A DNA stretch of 64,000 bases from Calliopum simillimum (taxonomy: Eukaryota; Arthropoda; Insecta; Diptera; Lauxaniidae), in NCBI GenBank assembly GCA_951812925.1, contig OX638368.1, forward strand, positions 11,363,994 to 11,427,993, written 5' to 3'. The translations under genes and the position numbers were made by a program. Below are positions 1 to 12,799 of this stretch, piece after piece (position 1 is the first letter of the stretch; the number at the start of each line of letters is the position of its first letter). The notes under the pieces were generated by a model, which was given only the letters and a program-made list of their open reading frames with translations, was not told where the DNA came from and did no database searches.

Positions 1-568
1 TTTTTTCTCACTTGGGCAACTGTAAACCAATATGCACACAAACACGTACCAGCACAACGGATACCAGCAGAAACGATGTTTTTTTTTTTCAGCTTTAATT
101 TATAAATTCACTTTGTTCTTCACTTTAATTTGTTTTTCTTCTTTTTCACTTGGCTCGTTTGCTCATTCCTGGACGAGTCCCCAAAATTTGTAGCGTTCCA
201 ATGTAAATAAAACTTTTCCTTTATTGTTCTTCCAAATTTATTGTTTTTTACAGTATTGATTTACTTTTAGTTTAACAATTTTTCTTTAAATTTTAACTTT
301 AAATTCTTATTTTATTTTTTAAGTTCACATTTCTTTTGATTTTTCTTAACTTAAATTTTCACGTTTTCTTTATTCACTGGTCCGTTGGCAACTGTTCGTT
401 GTCCGTTTCATTTTTACGAAAATCACCCACGCTTCGTCGAGTGTTCGTTAAGTGTTTCGTTGTTTTAAATGTTGTCTGTCTGATTTTAAAGTGTTGTCCT
501 CTGTCTTCTGTCAAATTCCCCTTTAGTGTTCACGTAACTGTCTTCGTCCGTTTTTCCCCAATCCCACA
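1..568 (-). mobile_element. 5' end of an LTR retrotransposon (LTR plus primer-binding site)
   Basis: Read on the minus strand, 183-165 gives TGGGGACTCGTCCAGGAAT, which resembles a tRNA-Pro-type primer-binding site (family consensus TGGGGGCTCGTCC). Five bases away is a candidate LTR at 568-189 that begins TGTGGG and ends GCTACA, the TGT...ACA ends usual for LTRs. A minus-strand AATAAA at about 221-226 could be the R-region poly(A) signal. Positions 1-164 would be leader, with gag-pol lying off the left edge. No second LTR is in the window to confirm the outer boundary, so 568 is inferred. Ty3/gypsy-like is the likely class but is not proven. Confidence 0.42.
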
Positions 569-3104
569 TATATTCTGTAGCCAATACTTGAATGATTAGC
601 ATAAAAAATTTTGGCTGAAATCGATCTAACGGTTCTCTTTCAAATTCCACCTAAACATTAGCTATACCACAATAGCATCAGTTCCCCTACGGATATACTG
701 AGAAAAAAATTTTTCAATTCCATTAAGTATTTACTAAGCAATAGTAAATGCAAGAAAACAACTCACGAAAGTTTTACTGTACGCAACACATACAAAAATT
801 AAAATTTTGAAAAAATTTAAACGCCAAAAAATTTCTGATCCTGAAACGTACCCGACAAGGAGAAAAAAAATTTCCTTTCGAAAAGTCCGTTTTAGATGGC
901 TCAGTTGAAAAAATTTTACTCATATACATTTTTAAACAAACCATTTTAGCTCATATAAGAAGAGAAGATTCACATACCAAAATGCCTGTTTATGTGTTTG
1001 TCTTCCTCCACCTTTTCAAGAATTTCGTCCACTTTTTCGGTACATGGTCGAACAGATTTTGGTGCGTCTTTTGAATCAAAATTTCCAGAGCAGAATCGAT
1101 CAAACTATTTTCCAACTGTCTTTTGCAATAAAGTTCATTCTCCATAATATGCACAAATTTTTTTGAGAGCCTTTGCGTCGGCCTAGTGCTTTTCAAAGAA
1201 ATAAAGTAAAATGTAGCGAATTTTTTCCGAGTCTGCATAAATGAGTGCAGTGGGGTGATGTTAAAAAAGGTGAGTAATGAAGAAATATCAAAAGGTAAAA
1301 ATTGCTTATGATTTTGAAACGTATCAACTAGCTATTGTACAACAACAAAGAGTTTTCAGATTCGACTAGTACTTACAGAGTTATCGTACTTAAAACTTTG
1401 CTATTTCACTTTTCTGAACTTCTTTTTTGGCAATTTATATTTAAAAAATATAAAATCACTCAAAAAAAAAAAAAAATTGTAAAAACATCTGATTTTGATC
1501 GGTTGTGAAGAAAATACTTGTGCTCCTTAACAACACTGCTCTTCAACTATTCTTATTTATTTTTTGTTGCTTTTGTCACATTTATGTCACAATATAGAGT
1601 TATGATTGCATGCTACTTAATATGCTGTTTACATATGTCAACTTTCACCACAAATGTAACGCCTTTAAATGTTTTGTAAAAAAAAAATGCATTCCAAAGC
1701 ATTCAAAGCGCTTGATTACCAAACATATCTCACATTTTTCTTAAGCCCTAATAGATCAGACCAATTAGTTAATCTCTTTATTTTCATATGCATATGCATG
1801 AAAATTTTTATTACAAATATGTGAATTTGTTAATAAGCCTCAAAGCCAATATAACTAATGAAGCTGTTAAATGTTTTACTACCTTTCTAGCAACTTTTTG
1901 TTTTATGTCTCGAATAAAAACTAAAACGAAACTACTGCAGGGTATCGTCGTCATCAAACAATGGGAGCTAAAAAATTAAAGATCAAAGCGCGGCACACAC
2001 GTGCAAGAAACAACACCACAGACTAATATCGGATCGAAAATTCAGAAATTTGAGAATAATCAGGGCTGGCTTTGTTTTATGCCAGAAAGTAAGAAAAAAA
2101 GGTTGTAATTTGTCATTGAAAAAATAACAAAACAAAATGCAGCACAGCACCCATGCAATCAGCGGTATCCAACCAAACAGTGACCATCATCATACTTACT
2201 ATGGCTCTGGGTAATAAAGTCATCAATTTATAAAAAAAAGAAAACTAAAGAAAAAAATGTGGTCAGAAATTCCCTTCGATTAGGTGTAGAGAAGATAAAT
2301 GACATTTCTCCGATGGCGATTACGTTTATAGAAGGTAAGTTGGGAAAAAAAATTTGTAAAGCATATTAGGTAAACTTGAACTGGAATAAAGGTAAATGCA
2401 TTTCTTAGAAAAAAAAAAAATAAAATAGTAAATGAAAAAGTAAAAAAAAAATTGTTTATTCTGCAGTAAATGATTATGACCTGATTTTAAAATTTTTATG
2501 CAAAAATTTTATAAATCAAAGTTGATGATAAAAGTACTAATCAATTTTTATACAAAAAAAGTTTTTTTTAATTATGTTTAGAAGACACTTACTTATATTT
2601 TAAAAAGCTTTATCAAAATTATTTTTTAACATGCAAAAAATACTATTTTCAGACACAAAGCGAACATCTAGAGAGCATTATGGTTTACTTTTATCAGCGC
2701 CATTAAATAGTCCTGATCCTCTTCTTTAAAACATAATTTTAATATTTTCCTATTGGATAATTAATTCCAGGGATATCATCCATTGAAGTTAAAGTATTAC
2801 AAATTCCTGTAAGGGACTATATTAAATTTGTGAACCTTTACTTCAGTAGATGGTGTCTCTGAAAGTAATGATCCAATTGGAAAGGTTAAAGTTTTTATTT
2901 AAATATAAAACATTAAGGCTATTCAGTGCCGACGAAAGTGATCTTCACTGCTTCTTGGGTGTACGCCGTGTGTCTGAAAATATAGTTTTCTCTACTTTAA
3001 ATCACGAATAACTTGAATTTCAGAAGTGATAGGAAAAACGGTTGCCATTTTGGTTCGGAATTTTTCCAAATATTCTATTTCGTTCGAAAGATCACGTAAT
3101 AGAA
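569..3104. other. AT-rich stretch with no recognised gene
   Basis: The stretch has many A or T runs (for example 1462-1476) and no ORF with family-like composition. A minus-strand ORF at 990-1238 (82 codons, Lys-rich) matches nothing I recognise. I see no paired repeats or TIRs. Confidence 0.5.
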
Positions 3105-3836
3105 TTATGTGTGGAAAATTATTTCGCTGATATTTTCACTGCGACTACTCCATAGATATCTCACTCTCTTGACCATATTTTTGATGATATTTTGCAGTAT
3201 GTCCTCCGAAATGGCCCAAATCAGCAATATTATATTGCTTTTTAACTCTAAAATCGTCTTTGGATCATTCACATAGACTTTATTCTTCGTGTATTCCCAC
3301 AGTAAAAGTCTAACGGCGTCAATTTGCATGATCTGGGCAGCCAACTCACATCATTGCGACAAAAAATTACACGGTTCGGGAATTTGCGACGCAAAAAAGC
3401 CAAATTGAGGCAAGTTGTGTGTGGTGTAGCGCCATCCTGTTGAAACCACTTATCGTCCAGACCCTGAGCTACAACCTTTGGCATAAAATAGTCCTGCAAC
3501 ATATTGTGTTACTGCTCAGAGTTGACATTTTTGGAGTTTCCGTTTCTATCTTCGAAAAAAATGGCCCAATGATGCCACCAACCCATAAACCGCACCAAAC
3601 AGTGACTCACAGTGGATGCAATGGCTTTTCCACAATCACTTGTGAATTTTCCGAGACGCAGGTGAGACAATTTTGCTTCTTAACATAGCCGCCGAGGTGG
3701 TAATGAACCTCGTCCAGAAAGATGATTTTTTTGGAATTTTGGATTTTGAATTTTTTGGAATTGACTTGGAATTTAAGATTCTTTCGTGGCGGACAAGTGT
3801 CAATAATGCAGATTTTAATCTATAATAAAGTTCCAC
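3105..3836 (-). pseudogene. Decayed mariner-superfamily transposase (relic A)
   Basis: Transposase motifs can be followed on the minus strand across several frames. Reading downward from about 3740 they are: a first catalytic block FLDEVHY, then KKQNC, then KPLHP followed by a stop, then TVWCGLW and IIGPFFF, then WFQQDGATPH, then RSCKLTPLD (the third catalytic Asp is now Lys), and finally a C-terminal stretch ending EIIFHT at 3105. There are 36 residues between the second Asp and the mutated third position, the same as in the intact element at 4.2-5.7 kb. The residues differ enough (for example YVNDPKTI against YANKLETL) to make this a sister family rather than a copy. Stops and frameshifts rule out function. 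The N-terminal half is barely readable beyond 3740. Confidence 0.78.
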
Positions 3837-4183
3837 TCCTTCTATTGGAATACCCTTAGAAAGAAATCAAGTAGGATTTTCCACTTTGCATTTTCTTTTA
3901 ATCTACAAACATGCAGAAAACTATCTACTTACTTGGTTTTTGATTCAGTTTTTTGATACATACTCAAAGAACTTACAAAAAAATACACTCTAGCAAAAAA
4001 AAAAAAAAAAAATTTAAAACGGTAGGTATATCTTCCGAAAAGGATTGGATTCTTCATCCATGATCGACCCCGACAACAGTCTAAATTAAAGTTTTTGTCT
4101 TAATTTTTGTAATACCAATGACTTTTTTCTACTGCCTGCCATATATAGTTCTATAAAAATGTCTCTTTAGATAACAAGATCTA

Positions 4184-5715
4184 TATGAATGGTTTTGTTT
4201 AAAGTGGAATAAGTCCATATTAAGGCAAAAGTAATTCCATAATTTGAATTTGCTGACATTTTGTTAGAAATAAATAAAATTGGGCACTGTCTTTTTTAGA
4301 GGTTTGTTTTTCGAATAGAGATAAAACTGGCATTTTGTGGTCAAATCTGGCAATTCTAATGTCATTTATGTTCAGTTTGGTTTGCCATTTCATAATAAAC
4401 AGGTTGACAAAAGAACAACGCTTGCAAATCGTGCAAATTTATTTCGAAAATAATGGTTCAGTTCGCGAAGTTTACCGCAAGCTCCGTCCATTTTATGGTC
4501 GACATAATCGTCCATCAGAGCAATTAATTCGGTTAACCATGGATCGTTTTCGCACTACGTTTACTCTTTGTGATAATATGCATCCGCAGAGACGTCGAAC
4601 AGTGCGCACCGAAGAAACAATTGCCGCTGTAGAGCAAAATGTTGAAGAGGACCCGAATGAATTGATTCGCCACCGTGCACAGCAATTGGAGCTTTGTCCA
4701 TCAACTTTGTGGAAGATTTTGCGCAAAGATCTTGGCTTGCGACCTTACAAGATCCAGCTTGTGCAAGAATTAAAGCCGCGAGACCATGCAATGCGTCGTG
4801 ATTTTGGTGTATGGGCCGAAAATGAGATTGATCTTGATGCTGATTTTCATCGCAAAATTTTGTTCAGTGATGAGGCTCATTTTTGGTTGAATGGCTACGT
4901 CAACAAGCAAAATTGCCGCATTTGGAGTGAAGAGAATCCACATGAGACCCTTGAGACGCCATTACATCCACAAAAACTGACTGTTTGGTGTGCTCTATGG
5001 GCTGGTGGAGTCATTGGGCCATACTTCTTCCGAAATAATGCTGGAGAGTCAGTTACCGTTAATGGAGACCGGTATAGAGCCATGATAACCGATTATTTTG
5101 TTCCCGAATTGGATGGCATGAATGTGAATGAGTTGTGGTTCCAACAAGACGGCGCTACATGCCACACAGCGCACGTCACAATCGATTTATTGAAGGAAAC
5201 ATTCGATGAGCGCATAATTTCGCGGAATGGACCTGTCAATTGGCCACCAAGATCGTGTGATTTGACACCATTGTATTATTTTCTTTGGGGATATGTGAAG
5301 TCGCTCGTCTACGCCAACAAACTAGAAACGTTGGGGGACTTGGAAGCCAACATTCGTGGCGTTATTGCCGACATACGGCACCATATGCTCGAAAAAGTGG
5401 TTGAAAATTGGACCTGTAGAATTGGCTTTATTCGAGACAGCCACGGCGGCCACATGCCCAAAATCATATTTAAACATTAATGGCATAAAATTATCCTTTC
5501 AATAAAGTCAAATTAATGGACATTAAAACGATTTTCTTGTGTTTTATTTTAATTCAAAGTTCTATACCTCTAAAAAAAAACATCCTTTAGTATAGAATTG
5601 ATGGCATTAAGTTGAAAAAATGGTATAGGTCAAATAACCCATTATTATGGCACATAATGTGGATGACAATACTTTTTTTCCTTTATGGACTTATTCCTTT
5701 TTCAACCCATTCATA
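4184..5715 (+). mobile_element. Complete mariner-superfamily DNA transposon with TIRs and TA target duplication
   Basis: The terminal inverted repeats are clear. The left end begins TATGAATGG at 4184 and carries GGAATAAGTCCATA at 4206-4219. The right end, read in reverse complement from 5715, begins TATGAATGG and carries the same GGAATAAGTCCATA. The arms align over about 45 bp with small gaps. TA dinucleotides at 4182-4183 and 5716-5717 fit the TA target-site duplication of the Tc1/mariner superfamily. The element is about 1.53 kb and encloses one long transposase ORF. The combination of intact ORF, TIRs and target duplication suggests recent insertion. Confidence 0.85.
4335..5480 (+). CDS. 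Mariner-superfamily transposase (DDD type), full-length open frame
   Basis: This would catalyse cut-and-paste transposition of the surrounding element. It has 381 codons without a stop. An N-terminal helix-turn-helix region begins near residue 24 (LTKEQRLQIVQIYF), and a second HTH-like segment lies at about 111-135 (HRAQQLELCPSTLWKILRK). The catalytic triad is visible: D179 in FSDEAHFWLNGY, D272 in WFQQDGATCHTA and D309 in PPRSCDLTPL. By my count 36 residues separate the second and third Asp, unlike the 34 of classical mariners. Related proteins begin immediately before the NRLTKEQ block. Here that position (4395-4397) is ATA, not ATG, so translation would need an upstream in-frame ATG (4335, 4359 or 4368) that adds a hydrophobic leader. 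The start is therefore uncertain and the gene may be recently inactivated at initiation. The C-terminus MPKIIFKH looks complete. Confidence 0.85.
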   Translation: MWSNLAILMSFMFSLVCHFIINRLTKEQRLQIVQIYFENNGSVREVYRKLRPFYGRHNRPSEQLIRLTMDRFRTTFTLCDNMHPQRRRTVRTEETIAAVEQNVEEDPNELIRHRAQQLELCPSTLWKILRKDLGLRPYKIQLVQELKPRDHAMRRDFGVWAENEIDLDADFHRKILFSDEAHFWLNGYVNKQNCRIWSEENPHETLETPLHPQKLTVWCALWAGGVIGPYFFRNNAGESVTVNGDRYRAMITDYFVPELDGMNVNELWFQQDGATCHTAHVTIDLLKETFDERIISRNGPVNWPPRSCDLTPLYYFLWGYVKSLVYANKLETLGDLEANIRGVIADIRHHMLEKVVENWTCRIGFIRDSHGGHMPKIIFKH

Positions 5716-5717
5716 TA

Positions 5718-8700
5718 ATTCTTGAAAATATTTTTGTTTCGGATATCTCTTCTCTACAGTAATTTTTTTTTTCAATAAGGCTATAAGAAATTGAAATTCT
5801 TTTTATTTGATTCCTATCAAACATTCAACGTTAGAAACTGGCGCTATAATTATAATCGGAAGTGACTCTTGCATAAACAAAAGCTAAGTATCGTAGGGTA
5901 TTATCCCTTATATCCACAATAAATGCAGAGTCGTATGTTCTAACAAAAACAAAAAACACCGAACTTTGCACTAATTGATCGGAAGCCCAAAATAAGGTTA
6001 ATTTTTTTCAATGACTTTGGAGATTTTGGCTACACGAAAATATTTGCTGACTACTAAAGTCACCTAATTTTTGTATGTATATGTTCATGTTTTTCTTTTC
6101 CAATGTTGTTGTTTTTTTATCAAACGCGTGATCATTAAGTGCTTCTTTACTACTCTTATTTTCCTCACCAAAACACTGTCAATAAATACAGACTATAGAG
6201 TTTTTGGAAATAAAGGTCATGCTCAGTGGCGGATATGATTATCAGGTTTCTTTTATTCTACTGGTTTTATTCTTTACTGTTTACCCTATGCATTAACTCT
6301 GGGTGAATCTGTCAAACCAACACTTGACTATAGAGGAGACACTAATTGGGTCATTATCAGCGAGTTGGCGTCAAAGGTATTACAATTCACTTTGACTAAT
6401 GTTGTAAGAGTAGTGGTAGCTAAATAAATACAGCATACCTTCGACTACAGTCGCAAGTAATGGACAGTTACTGTCTCGCGGCTACAGTAGCAGACTGAGT
6501 AATTGTTGACAATTATTTTCAAATTTTGGTAATAACTTCATTTGTAAGCATTTAATTAGTAGATTTTTAGCTTCAGTATCATAGGGGAAAGTTGTTTGTA
6601 TTATTATTTACGTTTAATTTTAAATTAATTGTTGAGTAATGAGGGTATTTTGAAAACAAAGTAATGAAAATTTATCATTTTAAACATTTTATTAATTTTC
6701 TTTTCATATTTTAATAAATTTCAGTAGTTATTTTATTACTTATACTATTATTTCACATTATGTAACAGATATTAAATTAAAATTTTAAGAAAGACGTCCA
6801 AAGTGTGACAGCTACTTTCATAAAATTCATACAGTACTTTGAATCGGATAAATAGGTACTTACTAAGTACACAATCTTGAACGACAAACTAAAATTGATT
6901 TTTTATCTTCTGTTTCATGTTTGAATAAGACTTAGTTAGAAAAATTTGAAAATGTGTTGAATGTTATTGGAAAAAGTATCAAAAGAGTCATTAAAAATAT
7001 TAAAAATTTTAAGTAATTTGGAGAATTGTGACAAAAATTTAAAAATGTCGAAAGAAGGTATGTATATTAAAAGAAAGGTCAAATAGTTTGAAAATCTTAG
7101 AATACCTCAAAAAAGTTTCGAAATCATCGAAATAGTATAGAGAAACGTAGAAAATATGTTGAATAACTAACGAGAAATATCGGAAAAAATCGATAAATAT
7201 CGGTATCAATAAAAAGTATTCAATATAATCGAAAAGGTGTTGAAAAGTCAAAAATTGTCGGAAAGAGTCGATTAATTTTGGGGTAATTACTATTTTGTAT
7301 GGTGCAGCTAAAAGAACTGGCTGGATACTGATTTTGCTTCACTTGCATCATCTTTTTTAGGTGAATTGAACATACTAAGTGTTTTTGGGTGAACACAGGC
7401 ACACAAAATGAAAAAACAAAATGAACTTTTGACTAGACATACATACATATGTACCCTTTTCGCTTAAGTCTTCGGCCAGAATTGCAGAATACCTGTGGAA
7501 TTTTCAGATATCCTTGCTCAAAGTTTGCAGGAAGTATTGTTCTCTGACATATGGTGCAGTTCTAAGCAGAAACGTTATTCCATTTTTTGATGGAATCGGA
7601 TAGCCATAATCTAAATTTGAAGTAAAGATATCTCAACCACCAGACAAAATTATATTTGTATCGGAAAACCGATTTATGGCTAAAAAAAACCATTGAGAAT
7701 TCTGTGCCTTTATATTGGAAATTAAGAGTCCAATGGGAAATATTTAAGTGCATAGTTTTATAACCTAAAAACAGATATTTCTGCAACTTCAAGCAGGGAT
7801 ACCTCGGAATCTTGCAGGTTTATGATCAATGAATTTTGAATTTTCTAATATAGGCTGACTGTTTTCTCAATCATATAGTCTGGAACAAAAAAAAAGCATG
7901 CATGTATTGCCATTTAATTTTTATTGCTAATATAAATATCCAGGATATTTCTGAAAAGTTCTTAAATTCAGAACACAAAGACAAATTCGGGACAGAAAGA
8001 CAAAGTTCGGGATTGTTCCAAAAAACATCAGAACTGTTTGTCTGCATAGTCTCACATACATTACTTTCAAATCACGCAGATTAGACAATCCAAAAACATT
8101 CCTCTTGCTTGACCAAGTTATTCACTTCTCAAAGATTGATAGACCATTTGAAGAAAATTAATTAAAAATAAATCTGAACAATTCATAGAGCATCCCATAC
8201 CAAACAAGATTAAATGCCATCTTAAGATACCGGAAAGAAAAAAAAAAAAAAAACTTTGTAGAGCTTTTGCATATGTCTCCCTAGCAATAGGTATGCGTTT
8301 GTGTTTGAATGTGATACGCATGCAAATTAATGTAATTTATTACCAACACAAACTTACCTTTTTTCTGTGTGTGTGCACTGCTATTTGAACGTTGAAATAT
8401 ATTTGCAATTTCTGCGCTGTGGTTTCATTTCTAGTTCTCCACAACTTTATTTTCACTATTCTGAATGAAAAAGGAGCGCTATGTAAGAGACAAGGATATG
8501 TTATAAAGCGAGACAAAAAGAAAAAAACAAAACAAAATGAAATCACTACGCAAAACGGAAACGGAAATGCGGTAGTGTTCATATGCAAATTAAATAAACT
8601 AATCTTGGCTTATGCCGCGCTCGCATACAAATACAGTTATACAAGCGTACACACACATATACAAACATAAATGCCGATATTACTTAAAGCAGCTTCCTAG

Positions 8701-9514
8701 CAATTTCCGTACAATTCCCACGTTTCTATACATATACGAACACACAAATACTAATTCAATTGTACGAGTAGGTAGTACTCGTAGGTAGCACTGCCAGGTA
8801 ACTTGACTGTGTTTGTTCTTTCTTGGATTTCTTTTTAAGCTCTTGAAACTTTTTCCATATTTTTCATATATCTTTATTTTTTCAGCTTTAGTGTTTTTAG
8901 CTATCTTCTTTTTTCACTAGAAATTGCATATGAAAATAGAAAAAATAATACTCAAATCCGGCAACGCTCGTGATCGGATTAGTTTATTATACGTTTAGTA
9001 ATATAAAATCCACTTTTACTTTATTTACAAATTGAAATAAAGTTCTTATTCAATTTTCTGCAATTTTTAAAAGGTTTTCCGAAACCAATCCTCCCTTTGG
9101 TTCTATGTGTGGTAAGTTATAATAATGCAGTTGCGCCCGTATAGCGACTGTTAGTCGACAAATATCGAAATTACATACTTATATCATGGCAGAAAGCTAT
9201 CGAAATTTTTGAATATGATAGATTGATAAGGCATCTGCTGAGATCCAGTGCAAAAGCAAAAATCATTTTCTAGTGTATTTTGTCATTTCTTGGATCATAG
9301 GACCTGATTTTTGCATATTTTTGTAAAATTCTATTCAACATTTTACCGATTTACGTACTTATTTCCAGCAATCGTTTCCATGATGTCTTCAGATAGTCAT
9401 TTTAGGGGAGACATATAATATTCGAAAATTTTAAAGAATAATATTTTTATACTCATACTCATGTGTAAGATAGTGTTGAAATTTAGATTCATCTCCACAC
9501 AGTCTCAAAAACTA
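5718..9514. other. Noncoding AT-rich stretch, with a TCGAAA-rich patch at 7030-7290
   Basis: No gene is recognised. Positions 7030-7290 contain repeated GTCGAAA, ATCGGAAA and AATATCGG words and are a degenerate piece of the TCG/AATATT minisatellite family seen at 32.6-33.8, 42.9-44.0 and 44.6-45.6 kb, here in the A-rich orientation. A poly(A) run lies at about 8236-8253. Confidence 0.45.
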
Positions 9515-9610
9515 GAAGGACTCTTGAAAAACCCGTGGAGCACTATTGATTCTTCTGAATTCAAATTTTGGTAAGAAAAAAAAACATTTTTTTTTTTTTT
9601 TTTTTGCTAA
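9515..9610. repeat. Possible fragment of the 16.5-kb MITE family
   Basis: ACTCTTGAAAAACCCGTGG, followed by a run ending in ATTTTGG and an A/T run, resembles the left arm at 16,505-16,600 (ACTCCTGAAAAC ... CCCATTTTGATAAA). The match is short and weak. Confidence 0.3.
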
Positions 9611-9884
9611 CTTTCATTTTCTCACAGAATGGATACCCAAACTTGATTGAAAAATAAAAACTATGTTTTTGCAAAAATTTTGGCGGTAAAAAATTATATA
9701 TTGTCTCACTCAGCACTATATAAAACGAGCGTTAACTTTTCAGCATATGGGACTATAAATCTTAAGAGCACTCCAATGAAGCAAGAAGAATCTCGATCTA
9801 AGAAACCTTCTTGATGGTGTTGGCAACAGCTACGCAAACCTTTTCATAAAAAGAAACCTGTCGCGGATATGTTAACCGTAACTA

Positions 9885-10430
9885 TTCCGTTCATATCTCA
9901 CTCTTTTGGCCATATTTTCGATGAAATTTTACAGTATGGCCTTCGGAATGGCACGAATCACTGATGTGATGCTGCTTTTCGAGTCTGGAATCGTCCTTAA
10001 ATCATTCACTTAGACTTTATCTTTGTGTAGTTTTAAAGAAAAAATCCGAACGGCATCAAATTGCATGGTCTGGGCGGCCAATTCACATCACTGCGACGAG
10101 AAATTACACAGTACGGGAATTTGCGACGCAAAAAGTTCAAACTGATGCGAGTTGTGTGTGATGTAGCGCCGTTTTGTTGAAACCACGTATTAATTAGACC
10201 CTGAGCTTCAATTTCTGGTACAAAATAGTCCTCCAAAGTAGTGTGGTACGGCTCAGAGTTGCCATTTTTGGTGTTACCGAATAATACAATAACATCAAGA
10301 CATCGTTTTTTTTTGCTAACTGTCCACCAATGCAATGGAAATACGGCAGTGCTTTTGTGAACAGTTGCAAACCTGGTTTATGTGTGGGACCAGTTTCAAA
10401 TAAAGCTGCTGGGGAATGAACCAAACTGTC
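9885..10430 (-). pseudogene. Decayed mariner-superfamily transposase (relic B)
   Basis: A minus-strand reading frame at 10,335-10,033 contains LEDYFVPEIEAQGL, then WFQQNGATSHTTRISLNFL, then SDVNWPPRPCNLMPFGFF. These match the second and third catalytic blocks of the same sister family as relic A, with both Asp residues replaced by Asn. Downstream, in broken frames to about 9885, are remnants of the VYVNDPKTI...LK...VI.AI...KRVRY tail. An upstream frame reaches about 10,424. It is non-functional. The shared block LNFLRRKFP (LAFLRRKFP in relic A) shows that A and B belong to one family, distinct from the intact 4.2-kb element. Confidence 0.75.
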
Positions 10431-12799
10431 AAATTCATAAGTTGCTTTTGATTATTTCTTTACTCATGTTACATCATTTGTTTGTTTCTGTGTAATCAGG
10501 TGAGATGATATGCTATCTAATTTTTCAATAGATGGCGTAATGAATCTTAAGAGAGTACTGATTGTGAGCATATGAACCCTATATTATATTCTGTTCACTC
10601 TTTGGTAGTGAGATCATTTTGGCTTCAGTAATGATGCTTTTCTATGTATCGATACAAATAAATACCTATATTTTTCTTAACTCATATCATAACATGAGCC
10701 ACATAGTGTACCCCTACTGAACTTTTGATGAAAACTTACTGATGCATTGGTGCCTATACTTTTGTATAAGTATATGTGTATGTATGTACTATGAAATTCA
10801 TAGTATGAATGAAAGTCTGTATATTTAGCTTATGAACTTGCGGCGCACTTTTATGCGCTCTACTCTATCATTTCAATATATAACTTAGTATTAGTTTATG
10901 GTATAAAAGCCAATGCTCTGCATTGAAAGAAGTAGAAAATTTCCAACGTATAAAACAGAAAATATTGCAAACTATAGATGCAGTGGTTTTTTTAAACTAT
11001 TTTCCAATATCTCATGCAAGTTGGTATCAGTGCACTTTTTGTATGACATTTTCTAAGGCTTGACGATGATGATTTAATAGGTAATGGCTTTTATCGTTGG
11101 ACTTATTGGTACAAGTACATTCAATTGAAACTAGTGTTGCTTCAGGGTGATGTGTCCTATTGAGAAGTATATGTTGCGGTGAATATACGATATAACGAAG
11201 CCATTGAAATTTTATTTGCATTGAAATTTATTGAAAATTTTATACTAAATATAATTTAATATACTCGCAGTGAGAATATTAGTGTTTGTTTCTTCTTTCT
11301 TGGAAGTGGATTTCAGACAAATTTTTAAAATGTTGACTTTATTTAGTTTAACATATTCGTGATGAGTAAAGTATTTAAGCTTATTTCATCAATCTCATCT
11401 TACAGTTTTATGAATTTTTTGTGAATTCTTACTATTTTGTTTGAAAACTCTGCGAGATTGCGAGTGTTTAGGCTTATGAACAATTTGAAAAAATATATTG
11501 CCTTTTCAGGTTTTCCTTTCCAACGTACCCTACCTATTTGCCATATTAAGGCCACATGGCTTATGTTTATTTATCTTTTAACTTAAAAAATGACTCGCTG
11601 AAAAAAGATTTGCCAAAAATTAATAGGAGAAGAGTTAACGACGTTTTTGATGTCAACGACTGTTCTCAGAAAATTCGTTTTTTTTTTCAAAATTTTGTGT
11701 ATTTTCTTTGTTGCTTCTGGGACTGTCATCGTACCACCGTATTGAACTGAGTTTAAGCTGGTGTATAGTAGGCTGTAGTATAATGAGTCTTTTTGTAGTT
11801 CTTATCATCATATGATCAATCTTGAGTGTAACTTAAAAATAATTAAAACTTTTTGATGACACAACTTGGATAAGAAAATGTAGAGAAATACTTTTAATCA
11901 CATTCATTTTAAAGACAACACAATTCATTTAAATTCCCTCATTAAATTGTAATTAAATGCCAAATAAATTCCTTCATGAAAAATGAAAACCCAAATTTGT
12001 ACATTTTGTATTACTTTTTTTGTTTTCTACATTGACTTCCGCTTTTAGCCATAAAGCACTGACCTTAATTACAATACATGCAGTGGTGGTGGTGGTGGCA
12101 TAATAGAAAACCTTGAACTGTATGCCAAGTTATCTTGTTACTAATTTCCATTTAATTGCCAAGTAAAATAAAACCAGTCTAAAAGGAAAATAAGAAAATG
12201 TATATGAAAAACAAAAAGAAAATTTCTAATTAAATTTAATTGTGGCAAAGTCCAAATGCAGCTTGCCTTAAAAGAAAATAGTATCATACAATATGACACA
12301 CCAGAAAAATGAATGACCAATATTCTTTCACCTCGCGTCTTACCAGACTCACACCTGCTGCTAACGTCATTTAAAATGCAAAACAGAGTCCATAAAACGG
12401 CGTATGAGTCAAAATTTAATGGGCTTACATTTATTTTTGCGTGTATTAATCAAACCTTATTGCTGTTGTGTTTTTAGTAGCCACGCCCTTGTTTTGTAGT
12501 CGGTGTTTTATCTTCATTAAATTTGATGTCTCAATTTGTTTTGGTCTACATGTGGTGGTGGTACACATGGAAATTGTTTTTTTCAATAAAACGGAAGAGT
12601 TTAAATTGCACTTTTTCATTATGTGAGTGCTGAGTTATGACTGAAAGTTTCAATGAAAGTAATCGGTTTTTTGTTTTTAAGTTAATATTTTTCACAATTG
12701 TAATTGCTCGGCCCAAAATGTATAGTTTTTATCGAATTCGATCTTTTGCGATAACCTTGTGGGATTATTGTCGATGGAGCATAACAACCAATTTTTGCA
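10431..12799. other. Noncoding stretch, no gene recognised
   Basis: The DNA is AT-rich with a short GTG trinucleotide run at about 12,083-12,098. Positions 11,880-12,720 have a less repetitive texture with words such as GCATAAT and TAATTAAA, as is common in fly introns. No transposon ends or coding potential were found. Confidence 0.4.

Noticed and set aside
990..1238. 82-codon minus-strand ORF, Lys-rich
   Set aside because: Could be a transposase scrap, but I could not match any motif.
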